In this document: positions 34,135-47,033 of the stretch, in pieces
Layout of the letters: every line of letters starts with the position of its first letter
Position numbering within the stretch: position 1 is the stretch's first letter
NCBI GenBank assembly: GCA_020631735.1
Contig: CM036160.1
Location: 5,936,407 to 6,000,406 of the forward strand
Reading direction: 5' to 3'
Length of the DNA: 64,000 nt
Source: Saccharum officinarum
Taxonomy: Eukaryota > Streptophyta > Magnoliopsida > Poales > Poaceae
Notes under the pieces: model-generated
Seen by the model: only the letters and a program-made list of their open reading frames with translations
The model's database searches: none
What the model was told of the DNA's origin: nothing
Position numbers and translations under genes: made by a program

Positions 34135-36925
34135 ATTTAGTGGTGCTTCCAATGGCTGCTAATCTTTGTGATGACCTGCATGTTTGTAATGGTGGTTCTG
34201 CTCATAAGGATCACTTGAAGGAGGATACTGATGGCTGGAGTAGGCACTCAAATGTTCTAGGCACATTTGATTGCGTTTCATGGACACTAGCCTGACGAGA
34301 AACCTTTCGGCCCCTTTCTCGGTCTCTAATAGTATTTTGTTTGTTTCTTCAAGTGGCTTCCAGAGTGTTTTGGTTAGTCTGTGCTAGTTTGATTTTCCAT
34401 AACAAGGAAATAAATATTCAGCATATCCAAGTAATAATAGTGCAGATGACCTCACTCTGCTTATCTAACTATTCTGTCAAATGATTGAGCCTTTACACAA
34501 TGTTGCATATATCTCATAGCCTTATATGACTATTGATTACCACCATAGCAATTTAACTGAATCAATGTTGCAGAATATAAGATTTGGTCCATTTCTCATA
34601 GCCTCCATGATAAGTTGGATGCTATGAGTCAGCAGTTGCACTCCATGACCAAAATGGTGACAAGATAATGGTGATCTGATGTTGTTGTTTGTCAAATATG
34701 TAGCAGCCACTTCTCTATTTATGTATGCTACCTATCATGAGCTATGTAAATAATATATAAGCTTTGTTGTTTTACTACTAGCAGTTATGGAAATATAATA
34801 TCAGACTTCTTTTATTTGGAATGATAAGTATATATAAATGCATGCGACATACTAAAGATATCAATGTATGGTACTTTGGAATCGAAATTATCTCTATTGC
34901 CTTTTGTCAATGAATTTTGTTTCAAAAAAAAATACCAACAGACATGTGAACTTTTGTACTTCAATCAGAAAATCAGGCTATAATGAGCTAAATGATACTG
35001 TCATTATGTTGAAGCCAGGGAGCATGTAAAGCAAGCATGCTTTTAATTCAAGTTGTGAAACAAAGCATCAGCAATTTGGTACTTCAACCAACAGATGGGG
35101 CTAAAATGATCTCAATGGTTCAGTTTTGGAAAGGATATATCTCAGGTTGAAGCCTTACAAGAAAAGTTAGCGACACGAAGCTAATAAAGTGAGTAATGGC
35201 TGACTGACATACACAGAACCAGTCAGAAATAAGAGCACTGTGTAAATGGAGTATGCATTCACAATAGTGATATGCGTGATGAGTTACCTGACACAAAACT
35301 ACATGCATATGCTAATTCAGTAATTCACCAAAGAAAAAGTGGACCACCAGGCTATAAAATCACAATGGCAATGCAAGTCATTACGTATCTAACATAAAAG
35401 CGCATTAGTGTTTTAGTATCCTTTGCTAGACCCTGATATGTATATCGATGATGTTGACCACCTCTGTAAAATCGACCCAGTGTTGGTGGCTGACCTGGAT
35501 AAGATAGCAGACCTAGAGGTGGTAGCCGACTGGGTTGGGGGGGGGGGGGCTGGCCAATCTGACACCCACTGCTTGGGGAGAACCAGTTACCAATCTGATA
35601 CCCACGGGTTGGGGTGAACCAGTTGCCACATTAAAAAATATCACTTCATATTGTTTGATCCAGGCTCTGAAGAACTAGAGTCTTTTTTGAGGGAACAAGA
35701 ACTAGAATCTTCATGAGGGTCTTCCTGTATTTCAATATCAAGAATCTTTCTCCATCTCTATCAATGGACTTACCTAAAAGTGACAAACAAGGTGAATTGT
35801 TATACCAACAGTATATGAAGATTATATCGAGCATAAGTTGAAAGAGAGGTGCATGATGTTGCAAAGACATACACATTCTGGGAGGCATAAGCTTATATTA
35901 AGCTTATCTGTTTTCCCACATCATTGGAATGTTTCTTCTTTCTGCACATGTAAAATAGTGATGAACCAACAATGTAGAGATCAAAAAAGAATGAACTAGA
36001 GAGATGAACGTGAGGGGATCAGGAAGTCAGAATAGTCTATCATGGACATTTAAATTAAAGACAAGTCAAGATTTAGCAACATGCCAGCATCTCATAGCTG
36101 AACTCATCCCCAACAAGAACAGTGAGAGAAAGCACATATACTACGAATTGCCCCAAAACATAGAGAAGCATGGCAAGCCCCCCATCAGGCATGACACCGC
36201 ATCCTCAAGCTCGATCCACTCTTCAGACGCGTCGTTCTGTCGATGGTTCTTCCACTTTCCGGCCCCGCCCCACGGTGGGAGGTCGTCATCCATTACTATA
36301 GTAGCAGTTTTGGCATGCGGGCAAAAACATTTTCCGCAGGTGGGCAATAATGTTTTCAGAGGCGGGCAACCAGTCCGCCTCTGCCAAATCATCTGGGTAA
36401 ATCAGGATTAACAGAGGCGGACATATGCTCGCCTGCAATAATGAATTAAAAAATAGCAAGCCCATCGGTTGGTTGCCGAGCCCATCCATAGGACCCGACG
36501 AGCCCATCGACACGCTGCCGTTGGCGCTGGATCTGCGCGACCACCGCTGTCGGAGAGGCCCACGCATGCGTTGTTGCTTGACAGGCCCACGCTCGCCAAA
36601 TCCATCGCGGTGCGGCCTTGCAGTACGCCATCAGCAGATCTGGCTGGCCACTAGCCCTAACGCCGCGCCACAGCTGACCGCTCTGCTTATCTGGCCGTGC
36701 ACGCATCCACTCCACAAGGCTGCTCATCATCGCCCATGGGTTTTCAAGGCTATTCATTGAATACCCTTTTTTACCAATGAATGGTATTTAAAGGTACAAT
36801 CAATCATACATGGTAAAAAATAAGGCTAAATCAATCAATTTTTTTACCTTTTGAAATTTTGAATACACGTTCTTTGAATCTTAGGCCTGCCCCTGGTCGC
36901 GCTAAGCTACAGGATCATCGAAACC
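34135..36925 (+). repeat. Complex repeat unit RU, copy 2
   Basis: Blocks run from the AANLCDDLHVCNGG frame (about 34147) through the intron-like block, a truncated GW exon (35431-35560), the ccactttataa-type block (about 35630), the cccccatcaggcat block (about 36180) and the ttcattgaataccc block (about 36755). RU sequence ends near 36925 (gatcatcgaaacctg), where NASP intron sequence begins. Part of the Gly/Asn-rich exon is deleted here. Confidence 0.75.
35431..35640 (+). pseudogene. GW-repeat exon fragment, copy 2 (truncated)
   Basis: It follows tttgctag and reads DDVDHLCKIDPVLVADLDKI. A run of 13 G at 35537-35549 then shifts the frame, and most GW repeats are lost. Confidence 0.5.
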
Positions 36926-37310
36926 TGATTAACTATAAAATCCTTTGAATGCTCATGTATAAAAATATTTGTATATTAAGTATCTTCTGTACATGAAGAG
37001 ATGTTAGGTTAATCAGATATGTATCTTTGGTGCACTTGTGTCATTTGATTCTCATGAAACTAGCTGTGTAATCATTTTGCTTGCATGGGCCAACTTTTAC
37101 TAAGATTGCTGTTTGCTGTTATTGTGTTATAGTAACTTATGACTGACAAGGCATATCTAATTGCTTTCTGTTTCTGATATATTTGTTTCTTTTAACTAGC
37201 AGTCCAGTGCTAACAATACCCAGGCTGAATTAGTATTGAGTAAATTGATGGTTATGTTCCGTCTGTTTTTCTTGCTTACTGTGATAAATATTGATATAGT
37301 TCATTATTAG

Positions 37311-38866
37311 GTCAAAACTCAAATGGCAAAGATCAGGAGAATGGGAATGGTGAAGTTGAGAAGGATGACGACGACGATGGCGACGTTGATGAGAAGATGG
37401 GAGATGAAGAGGATAATGATCTGGATCATTCCTGGAAAATGTTGGACATTGCTAGGGCAATAGTTGAGAAGAGCCCAGAGAACACTATGGAGAAAGTTAA
37501 AATATATTCTGCTCTTGCTGAAGTCGCAACGGAAAGAGGTAGTCACAGTTTGTGTCACACTCCTGCATTTTGAATTTTTGATTGGTGAGTGGTCTTAATA
37601 CTCATGACTAACTTTTAATTTCAGAGGACATAGACAACTCACTCAGTGACTACATTGAAAGCTTTATCCATGTTGGAGCATTTGGTTGAGCCTGATCATC
37701 GTTGAGTTGTGGAATTGTATCCTCTTTGTCATAGCTACACTATCGTTTGAGCTGAAGAGAAATATTGCTACCTACAGTTGTAATTACATGACATTAGGAT
37801 CATCAAATTGACTTCAATGTAATTGTTGCGTCATATATATAATAATGACTGGAGCCTGGAGGTAGTATTATTACATAAATAAGCATCTGCAACCTGGTTG
37901 TTGGGGCTCTTGCATCGCTCTATTGGTCATCTCTTTACTTTAATGGTTTCTGTAGCCTGTTAAACTTAAGAATTTGGGTTGGTAAAGAATGCCTTTTTAA
38001 TAGTCAATAAATTAGTTAAATTCTTTTGGTCGAATGCACATGTGTAATGTTATTTACTTGAATGCACATGTTACTTTAGATAATATGATCGCATCCCAGC
38101 ATCAGTTTGTTGCTCTTCCTTTGTTAATTGCCTTAATCCAGTCTTAGAAACTTCTGCATATGTTTGGTTTATGAGCTAGTTTCCAAGATTGGAGATGCGA
38201 TTCCATACTGTGCAAAAGCGATCTCACTATGCAAGTCACGCATACAGAGCCTGAAAAGTTCCAAGGATGCTTTGTTGGCTGGTAAAGACGGTGATGCATC
38301 TGCTGCTGAAGCTGAAGGAGGCTCAGAAAATCTGACGCTGAAAAAGAGCTAGAGCAGCTTACTAGCATATTGCCTGATCTTGAGAAGAAGGTAAACAGTT
38401 ACAGATGCATTTTATTTTGCTTCATGGGCCTGGTACTGTATCAGTGATGAAGATGATTTGTCTTGCTTCTAAAGCCTAATGACATCTCTAATTGTTGTGC
38501 ATTTAGCTTGAGGACCAGCAAGCGAAACCAAGCCCCGCCATGGATGAGATGGTGAAGACAATTGCATCTAGGGTAACTGATGCGATGCCAAGAACTGCAT
38601 CCTTTACTTCTTCCCAGATGGCAACATCGAGCAATGGATTCGACTCGGTTCTGTCTACGGCAGCGACAACCAGAGGCACTGGAAGCACTGTGACTGACCT
38701 CGGGGTTGTAGGCAGAGGCGTCAAACGAGCTAGCATCAAGTCGATCACTGCTGAACCTGCTGCGAAGAAGCCTGCACTTGATTCACCATCTCTCCAAGGT
38801 GATAGCAGCATCAACTCTGAGGTTGTTCCTGCAACACAGAATGGTGATGAGTCCGTATCTAAGTAG
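37311..38866 (+). pseudogene. NASP-type histone chaperone pseudogene (3' part)
   Basis: Four exons with good splice borders are seen: 37311-37538, 37625-37716, 38148-38390 and 38507-38866. They read an acidic stretch (EKDDDDDGDVDE), the TPR/SHNi segment WKMLDIARAIVEKSPENT and VKIYSALAEVA, then EDIDNSLSDY, VYELVSKIGDAIPYCAKAI, LEQLTSILPDLEKK, and a C terminus with RGVKRASIK and PAAKKPAL as a likely nuclear signal. NASP binds H3-H4 and escorts histones. Defects are an inserted A near 37656, TGA for Arg near 37703, Cys for Arg near 38155, and a lost A in the run near 38329. The N-terminal exons are missing and RU copy 2 occupies their place. Introns are kept, so this is a segmental copy and not a retrocopy. 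Confidence 0.9.
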
Positions 38867-39789
38867 AGTACAATTTCATTAGGCCTACCATAATGTTAAC
38901 TTGCTGGAACATATTAGCTGCCTATGTGGTACTGTTTCGCATAATGTGCCTCGCTGCTGGGCATTCTAGTTGTAGCTAAGCTATGTAAACGTTTGAGATG
39001 GGACTGCTGGAGCCATAGACTCATCCTGAGCTTCTTGCCCTTGTAAGATTAAATTGCTGGGATGGTAAGTCATGTCTGCTATACCCTGTATGTTTAGTGA
39101 GATTTGTGCTCTCTGATGTGTGTTTTTTGATGTCTGTTTGTTTCTCGGTTAGCTCCAATTATGGACTGAGATCTGTGCCCATCACTTGCGGATTCAATGC
39201 TTTGGCTGGTGAGCTGCTACGATAGGATGTTTTGTTTCTTACCATGATGGTGTTCTCTGTTCTGAATGAGCTATGATCAGTGAAATGTGCTTTAGTTTCA
39301 GTTTCTCTTCGACTCTTGAATGATGTCCACAAGTTACTTTCAGCCTATTCTGGTCCATGCGACTTCAGCTTCTGCGAGCTCTCTAGTTCCATGGAAGTAT
39401 GATACTGTTTGTTACGATTGCAGTGATTGTTTAAGTATGATGACCAAGGTCATTTCATTTCTTAACGTGATGAATTGGATTATTGTGTACCTGTTTAGGA
39501 TTCTGACCTGTCTACGTGTCAGTCACAACTTGCAAACATGATGCTCCCATCCACCCCACCGCCAGCCCCACCCCTGCCCTGCTGGATGATGAGCTGTGCA
39601 GCTCTCCGAGACTGAAGGCCACATGTAGAGCACGGTCTGCACGGCCACAGGGCAGGGCGGGCGGTCACGGTCTGTCACTTGTTCGGTTTGAGTGAGTTAG
39701 TTCATCGTCTACTTAATCCTCACAAGCTTAAGGAATAGACTAATGATGCATCACCTCATTTAGGATGAAGTAACTCCTCAATCCAAATA
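38867..39789. other. Downstream region of the NASP pseudogene
   Basis: Probably the former 3' UTR and flank. No ORF with motifs is seen. A short inverted GC phrase (ccctgccctg / cagggcaggg) lies around 39575-39655. Confidence 0.4.
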
Positions 39790-40440
39790 TACTATAGATG
39801 TACGAGCGGACTGTGATCCGTGATCACCTATTCAGGCAAGTATAAAACCTGACAGAATGAGCAGCGGAAGTGTACCACAAGGACAAGAATTACAACCCAA
39901 TAACTAAGCTAAAGGTTTGACAATACACAATTAGCAGTAACAGCCACAAGACTGCAAATGTCTAGGGTTGCAATGTAGGGTGGATTCAACAAGTTCATAG
40001 GGTAAATTAATGGGGAAGATCGCTCTCCTACCACTCGCGCACCATACCTACCTTTTGAGCGTAAAGAGAATAAGAACAAAAGAATGAAACTATGTTTTCG
40101 ATTGATTGATACTGGGTATTTTTATATGGTGAACAGACGCCTCAAACGTACACGTCCATTCTGTGATTAGATGAGACCCCAGATTTAACAAACGATTAGA
40201 TTTAATGTCTAGCCACTAATCCATGGGATGAGATTACTCCAATATGATTGGTTCTTAACACGTACTAGACATCAACCATCGATTTCCATCATATCCACAT
40301 TGGTAGTCAAAGACTCCACATTTGCTGCCTCATGACCTGAATCTTGACGAGGGGTGGCAACTTCTTTGGAGGCCACATGTACCACTTCCTCTTTGATGGA
40401 AGTACAATATCATTTTGTTGGGGTCGCAAGGCTGAACAAC
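39790..40440 (-). other. Possible LTR or retroelement remnant
   Basis: On the minus strand a short frame (VASKEVATPRQDSGHEA) ends near 40290. It is followed by a TATA-like box (CATATAAAAATACCC, about 40116-40130) and a T-rich leader. This order resembles the end of a retroelement pol followed by an LTR. No partner LTR or target duplication was found. Confidence 0.25.
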
Positions 40441-40446
40441 ATTCTT

Positions 40447-42475
40447 GCACATGTTTTAGTATCCTTTGCTAGACCCTGATGTGTACATGGATGAGGTTGA
40501 CCACCTCTGTAAAGTTGACCCAGTGTTGGTACCTGACCTGGATAACATAGTTGACCTAGAGTTGGTAGCCGACCTGGGTTGGGGAGGCCTGGCCAATCTG
40601 ACACCCATGGGTTGGGGAGAACCTATTGGCAATTTGATACCCACGGGTTGGGGTGAACTAGTTGCCAATCTGACACCCACTGGATGGGGAGCACCAGCCA
40701 ATCTGACACCTGATGCTGCTTGGGGAGGCTAGGCCAATCAAACACCCGACCCAGTTCGGGGAGCCCAGTATTCCAACAGATGCCGCACAAACCATTACTG
40801 CACACCATACAACTAGGACAATAACTTCACTGTAGTGGATCATCCAACAATTGGTACCAACAGGAGGTGGATCCAGGCCACACATCATCTAGGACCGGAA
40901 GGAATCTGAATGATGGTGGTGGTGGCAGTGGCAGGAATTGGAATAGTGGAGGTGGCAACAAGAACAATAACTTCCATGTTGCTGAATCATCCAACAATAG
41001 GTACCAGTAGGAGGTTGATCTGGGCCGCACCTCATCTGGGACGGGAAGGAACCAGAACAGCAGCGGTGGTAGCAGTGGCAGCAGGACATGGGACGGTGAC
41101 GACAGGGACAGTGGCAAGTAGAGGAACCAAGATGAGAGGTAGCAGCACCAGCAGAGGAGTGGCGGCTGGCAGCAGAGCCACTTTATAAAATATCGCTTCA
41201 TATTGTTTGATCTATGCTCTGAAGAACTAGAGTCTTTTTTGAGGGAAGAAGAACTAAAATCTTCATGAGGGGCTTCCTGTATTTCAATATCAAGAATCTT
41301 TCTCCATCTATGTCAATGGACTTACCTGAAAGTGACAAACAAGGTGAATTGTTATACCAACAGTATATGAAGATTATATCAAGCATAAGATGAAAGAGAG
41401 GTGCATGATGTTGCAAATACATACACATTCTGGGAGGCATAAGCTTATAAGCTTATCCTTTTTCCCACATCATTGGAAAGCTTCTTCTTTCTGCACATGT
41501 AAAATAGTGATGAACCAACAATGTAGAGATAAAAAAAGAATGAACTAGAGAGATGAACGTGAGGGGATCAGGAAGTCAGAATAGTCTATCATGGACATTT
41601 AAATTAAAGACAAGTCAAGATTTAGCAGCATGCCAGCATCTCATAGCTGAACTCAGCCCCAACAAGAATAGCGAGAGAAAGCACATATACTACGAATTGC
41701 CCCAAAACATAGAGAAGCATGGCAAGCCCCCCATCAAGCATGACACCGCATCCTCACACTCAATCCGCTCGGCAGACGCGTTCTGTCAACGGTTCTTCCC
41801 CTTTCCGGTCCCGTCCCATGGTGGGAGGTTGTCATCCATTACTACAGTAGCAGTTTTGGCATGCGGGCAAAATGTTTTTCGGTGGCGGGCAACTAGTCCG
41901 CCTCCGCCAAATCATCTGGGTAAATCAGGATTAATAGAGGCGGACGTATGCTCGCCTGCGTTAATGAATTAAAAAAATTAAAAAAATAGCAAGCCCATCG
42001 GCTGGCTGCCAAGCCCATCCATAGGGCCCGATGAGCCCATTGACACGCTGCCACCGGCGCTGGATCCGTCGTGGCGCCGCTGGATCTGCGTGACCGCCAT
42101 TGTCGGAGAGGCCCACGCGTGCGCCGTTGCCTGAGAGGCCCGCGCTCGCTAGATCTGTCGCCGGTGCGGCCTTGTAGTGCGCCATCGGCGAATCTGGGTG
42201 GCCACCAGCCCTGACACCACGCCACAGCTGACCGCTCTGCTTATCTGGCCGCGCACACATCCACTCCACAAGGCTGCTCATCATTGCCCAGGGGTTTTCA
42301 AGGGTATTCATTGAATACCTTTTTTTTAACCGAATCAATGGTATTTCAATGGTATTTAAAGGTACATTCAATCGTACATGGTAAAAAATAAGGCTGAATC
42401 AATCAATTTTTTTACCTTTTGAAATTTTGACTACACGTTCTTCGAATCTTGGGCCCGCCTCTGGTACCTAGATGC
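40447..42475 (+). repeat. Complex repeat unit RU, copy 3
   Basis: It starts inside the intron-like block (atgttttagtatcctttgctag). It holds the best kept GW exon (40473-40760) and the Gly/Asn-rich exon (about 40850-41180), then the ccactttataa block (about 41180), the cccccatcaagcat block (about 41730) and the ttcattgaatacc block (about 42310). Together with copy 2 it brackets the NASP pseudogene in direct orientation. Confidence 0.75.
40473..41188 (+). pseudogene. GW/WG-repeat exon, best preserved copy
   Basis: From the acceptor tttgctag, an open frame runs to about 40732: DEVDHLCKVDPVLVPDLD, then LGWGG, MGWGEP, TGWGEL, TGWGAP and AAWGG spaced about 13-17 residues apart, with a NLTP motif between repeats. 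After the stop, another frame continues Gly/Asn/Ser-rich (TGRNLNDGGGGSGRNWN, later SRTWDGDDRDSGK). Tryptophans flanked by glycine on a disordered background define Argonaute-hook platforms, and plant NERD and KTF1 are examples. The NERD-like assignment is inference. The exon has no start codon of its own beyond an internal ATG at 40484. Confidence 0.5.
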
Positions 42476-43188
42476 CTCCAGCAAGGTCTCATTCCACCTC
42501 TAGCGTCGCCGCCGCCTGATCCGCCGCTGTAGCCCCCAAACGAGGTGGAGACGAGGTGAGGGTGCCCGATCTGCCGTCATCGGAGTCAGATCCGGGGGCG
42601 GGGGCGCCATTGCTGCTCATCGCCACTCGGACCAGGGGGTGCCGTTGCTTGGGGCGGCGGGGCGAGGGAGTCAGATCTGCCGCTGTCGTTGCCCTAGCCT
42701 TATGCGTCACCACTTGGGAGCCAGCGGGGAAGGTGCCGCTGCTTGGTGACCGGAGGAGGCGCTGCCGCTTGGGGGTCTCGCCGTCGAGAGGCGAGCAGCC
42801 GAGAACCGAATCTCCCGCTGTCGCGGTCTCATGAAGTGCAGGAGGCGGCAAACCGGTGGCAGAGGAAGAGAGACAGAGTGTGGTGCTAGGGTTTGGGGAG
42901 CCGCTTTTATACGTCCGCGGCATAGCCCGCCTGCTTTTGGGCCGGTTGATAGGCCAACGCAGCCCAGGCCCAAGTTGGCTGTGCATTTCATTCTCCAGCG
43001 CTGGTCAAAATGATTTTTTCTATCGATATCACCAAAACACACAGGAAAACTTTGTATTGTTCCGTCGGTAGCCGGAAAACCGACAGGGAAACATATTTAT
43101 TCTGTCGGTCTCGGTATTTTTCTGTCAGTTCGTATGTAACTGACAGAAAATATAAAATTGACAGGGATTTTTTAGTTTCCAGTAGTGC
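42476..43188. mobile_element. CACTA-type right end with GC-rich body (partial)
   Basis: The stretch ends at 43188 in TTTCCAGTAGTG, the reverse complement of CACTACTGGAAA. It is preceded by repeated short motifs (ctgtcggt, ctgacag, ccgacaggg) typical of CACTA subterminal regions. RU sequence resumes at once (ctccatgataagttgg, as at 34598). The GC-rich part (42540-42960) resembles a promoter/first exon. No matching left end was found, so the element is truncated or rearranged. Confidence 0.55.
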
Positions 43189-44030
43189 TCCATGATAAGT
43201 TGGATGCTATGAGTCAGCAGTTGCATGTCCTTACCAAAATGGTGACAAGATAATGGTGATTTGAAGTTGTTGCTTGTCAAATATGTAGCAGCTACTTCTC
43301 TATTTATGTATGCTACCTATCATGGATGCATCTATGTAAATATGTAAGCTTGGTTGTTGTACAGCAAGCAGCTATGGAAATGTAATATCAGACTTCTTTA
43401 TCTGGAATGATAAGTATATATAAATGCATGCGACGTTCTAAAGATATCAATGTATGGTACTTTGGAATCGAAATTATCTCTATTGCCTTTTGTCAATGAA
43501 TTTTGTTTTTTTTTTAAAATACCAACAGATATGTGAACTTTTGTACTTCAATCAGACAATCGGGCTATAATGAGCAAAATTATACTGTCATGATGTGCAA
43601 GCCGGGGAGCATGTAAAGCAAGCATGCTTTTCATTCAAGTTGTGAAAGAAAGCATCAGCAATTTGGTACTTGAACCAACAGATGGGGCTAAAATGATCTC
43701 AATGGTTCAGTTTTGTCAATTATATATCTTAGGTTGAAGCCTTACATGGAAGGTTAGCGACATGAAGCTAATAAAGTGAGTAATGGCTGACTGACATTCA
43801 TAGAACCAGTAGGAAATAAAAGCACTTTGTAAACGGAGTATGCATTGAAAATAGTGACATGCATGACGAGTTACCTGACACAAAACTACACGCATATTGT
43901 AATTCAATAATTCACCAACGAAAAAGTGGACCACTAGGCTATAAAATCACAATAGCAATGTGAGTCACTACGTATCCAACAGAAAAGTGCATTAGTGTCC
44001 TTTTGCTAGACCCTGATATGTACATTGATG
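43189..44030 (+). repeat. Complex repeat unit RU, copy 4, left part
   Basis: It matches 34598-35450 from ctccatgataag to the first codons of the GW exon (44010-44030), where the CACTA element enters. The copy resumes at 52799. Confidence 0.8.
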
Positions 44031-44531
44031 CACTACCAGAAAACGGAGATTTCGTGAGGGTTATATTTTTTCATGAGAGTTTAAAACACATTCTCATGAA
44101 AATAATCTTTTTCATGAGAGTGGTGTAAATCCCGTCACGAAAACTCAATTTCATGAGAGTGCTCCACAAACCGTCATGAAATCAGTTATTTTTGTCACTA
44201 TACCATGACCTACTTTTGCCAACACTTTCTAGTGTAGGCAAAGGGTACCTTCCCCGACACATAACCTGCCATGAAAGTTTTTGCCGACAGTTTAGAAACA
44301 GTCGCGCTAGAAGCAGTCGGCGAAACTTTCGCTGACAGTTAATAGAATCCCCGACACTTTTTGTGTAGCCAAATGTTGTACCTTCGCCGACAGTTAACCC
44401 TACCCCGACAGTTAAGACCTTTGCCGACAGTTAAGACCTTCGACGACAGTTTTTGTGTAGGCGAAACCATTTCCAGGGTATTTTGTGATCCATACCCTGT
44501 CCAGCTACTAAACTGTCGGCAAAACTGCATA

Positions 44532-44634
<103 letters not shown>

Positions 44635-46127
44635 AATTTGAATAAATAAATTGACAGAAAAGGCATCACATTGAGCAAAGTCACATGGATTTACAAAAAT
44701 AATATATCAGATCTTCCATACATACACCAACTAGATATTATATATATAGCAGGTCAAGTGGTGATGAAATAGTACACAAATCAGTCTTCAGTTCATAAAC
44801 AAGTCCAAGACAAAGAGTAGTCACTAGGAGACATGCATGACATATACTACAGTCTTGTACTAACTGGTTATGGCTAAAGCTAAGAGTTCAATAGATGACT
44901 TAGGCACAGAAGTGGCATTGAACGCTTCCATGTCTTTGGCCTACACGATAATAGGTGCAAACAAAAGAAAAGAGCTGAAATTCATGTCTTCCTACAGCAA
45001 TTCTCGGATGCTTGTTGCCACACCAAAATACTTGAACACCAACTTGGTGCACAAGGTTGCTGCCACTCCAGCAAACATGTAACAGCTCATTGATCAAACC
45101 TCAAAAGGTTGCCAATCCAAAATACTAGCAACACCATATAGCTTAAGTACCTATCATGAAAAAGAAAAGTTGAAATATCAGTGAAATGTGCTCTGCATCA
45201 TTACCTCTTGGTTTGTTATTGGGTGCAAATAGTGAAAAAAATATTACTGTACAGTGGGCATAGTTCATTTTTTAAATAAAACAATAAAGTAACTGTAGAT
45301 ATGTAGAGTATAATATAACAGGATAGAAGTAAAGCGCTTTATTAGACATGAATAGTTGAGCAAGATACAAGCACACACTCAGACCAGACCCAATAGTTAA
45401 TAGCATAAACGAAGTAGCAATTAGTTTTAGCTTCTAAGTATGCTATTTGAAGATATGATTGATCCAGTGAGTTTTGAGGTCCATATCCTTTGGGAACAAC
45501 AGGCCATAAACGAAGTTTTTTTATAAGAATCATATACTAACATGTTATTCCCTGAACCAAAATTGGTTCAGTGCTCCTTGCCTAATAATTTCTGCATCTA
45601 TCAGCATTACTGAATATTACTCACTCTCACATATGTTGGTTGTCCTGCGTTTAATCTCATCTCATATGTTGATTATTCACTCTCACATACCAAAATACAT
45701 TCAAAAATGTAGAATAACATTGGTGAACTTGGTGAATTATCCTAATTTTACAAGTACGTAGTTAAATACATGTGCTGAAGCTTGAAATTCATATATTGTA
45801 CCAAGGCATTTTCTCAAGCATTTGGTGTGCACTGTGCAGCCAAAATTTGCAAACCCATTTATTTCTCTGAAAATAATCAATTTGGATTACATACATGAAT
45901 CAAAATGTTCTGTACCAACATATCGGGCACTTATTCTAGCGCTAGATCGTAAGTTCTGTACCGTTGCAGTTGCCTTAGCAGTAGTTGGGGTCTACATTTG
46001 GGGACACAATTATTTCAGATTTGCATAGACACTTCATAGAATTGTTTGAGAACATTTATTTCAGAGCATTTCAGATTCATGGGAATACATACCTTTTTCT
46101 TTATATTTGCTTGCTGCATTCAGTTAA

Positions 46128-47033
46128 GTTGTTGTAAAGTAGGCTGAATATTCAGTTCTTTCATTTTCTGTATCGTTAGCCTGATATTTTCATTCCTTTG
46201 AGCTTCAAAAGCATTTGGCTCCACGGCATCTTCATCATCAGTTGGCTCCACAGATTTTCTTTTTTCCCTTGCTTTTGACATCGTTTATCCTGAAAAAACA
46301 AAAATGAATTAATACAAGATGTAAGCAATAACTGATTATGTAAGCAATCAACAATTAGTTCAGACCAACAAAGTAATAATGTAAAAACAAAATCTTGTGA
46401 TGCGAAGATAAAAGGTTCATCTAACATATTTTCTCCAGTATTGAATAAATGATTCAAATTAACACTTGTAACTCCAAATTGATCTTGTTTTACCCATTTA
46501 TCTTGAATGCGATTGTCCACCCAATCACATTTAAACAAAACTATGTTTCCATTGTTGCGATAGTTTAACTCAATGATTTCTTTGATGATGCCATAGTATG
46601 TCATGTTTCTCATAATTGGGTCCACATTGTTTCCATTGTCAAAGCAACAGGTCTAGGCAACCAAAGCCACCCCACTGCCTTGAACTGGTCTACCCTCATC
46701 ATAGGAAAACGTATGGAATCATGAAAGGTTCATTTGCCAAAAATGTGTATCTCTTCCGGTACTTTTACACCACTTTGAACTAACCCTTCCACCTGTAAAT
46801 ATCACATTATGTCTAGTTAATATAAGTGTATTTGATCTGAACAGAACTTGTTAATCATGCCATTACTTACATGCTTTCTAAACCAATCATGAAACGTTTC
46901 CTGATGCATACGATTCATTTGTCGCTGATTGTGGCGACCAATCGAGGAAGGTACTCCACATGTTTGCTGCAAAGGTGCGGTACCCCTTGAGAAATGTATA
47001 GATAAGAACATGAGAAATTCAATATGTGTCAAG
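46128..47033 (-). pseudogene. En/Spm-type transposase fragments (TNP2/DUF4216-like)
   Basis: Minus-strand pieces in order are: HQETFHDWFRKHV (about 46900), as between DUF4218 and DUF4216 in TNP2-like proteins; RVDQFKAVGWLWLPRP (about 46680); then a DUF4216-like segment YYGIIKEIIELNYR, VLFKCDWVDNR, DQFGVTSVNLNHL, DEPFIFASQ (46625-46390). A separate piece (about 46275-46128) reads KRKSVEPTDDEDAVEP and ENIRLTIQKMKEL. Frames are broken and most of the transposase core is missing. These match the inner CACTA's own machinery and agree with its minus orientation. Confidence 0.75.
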
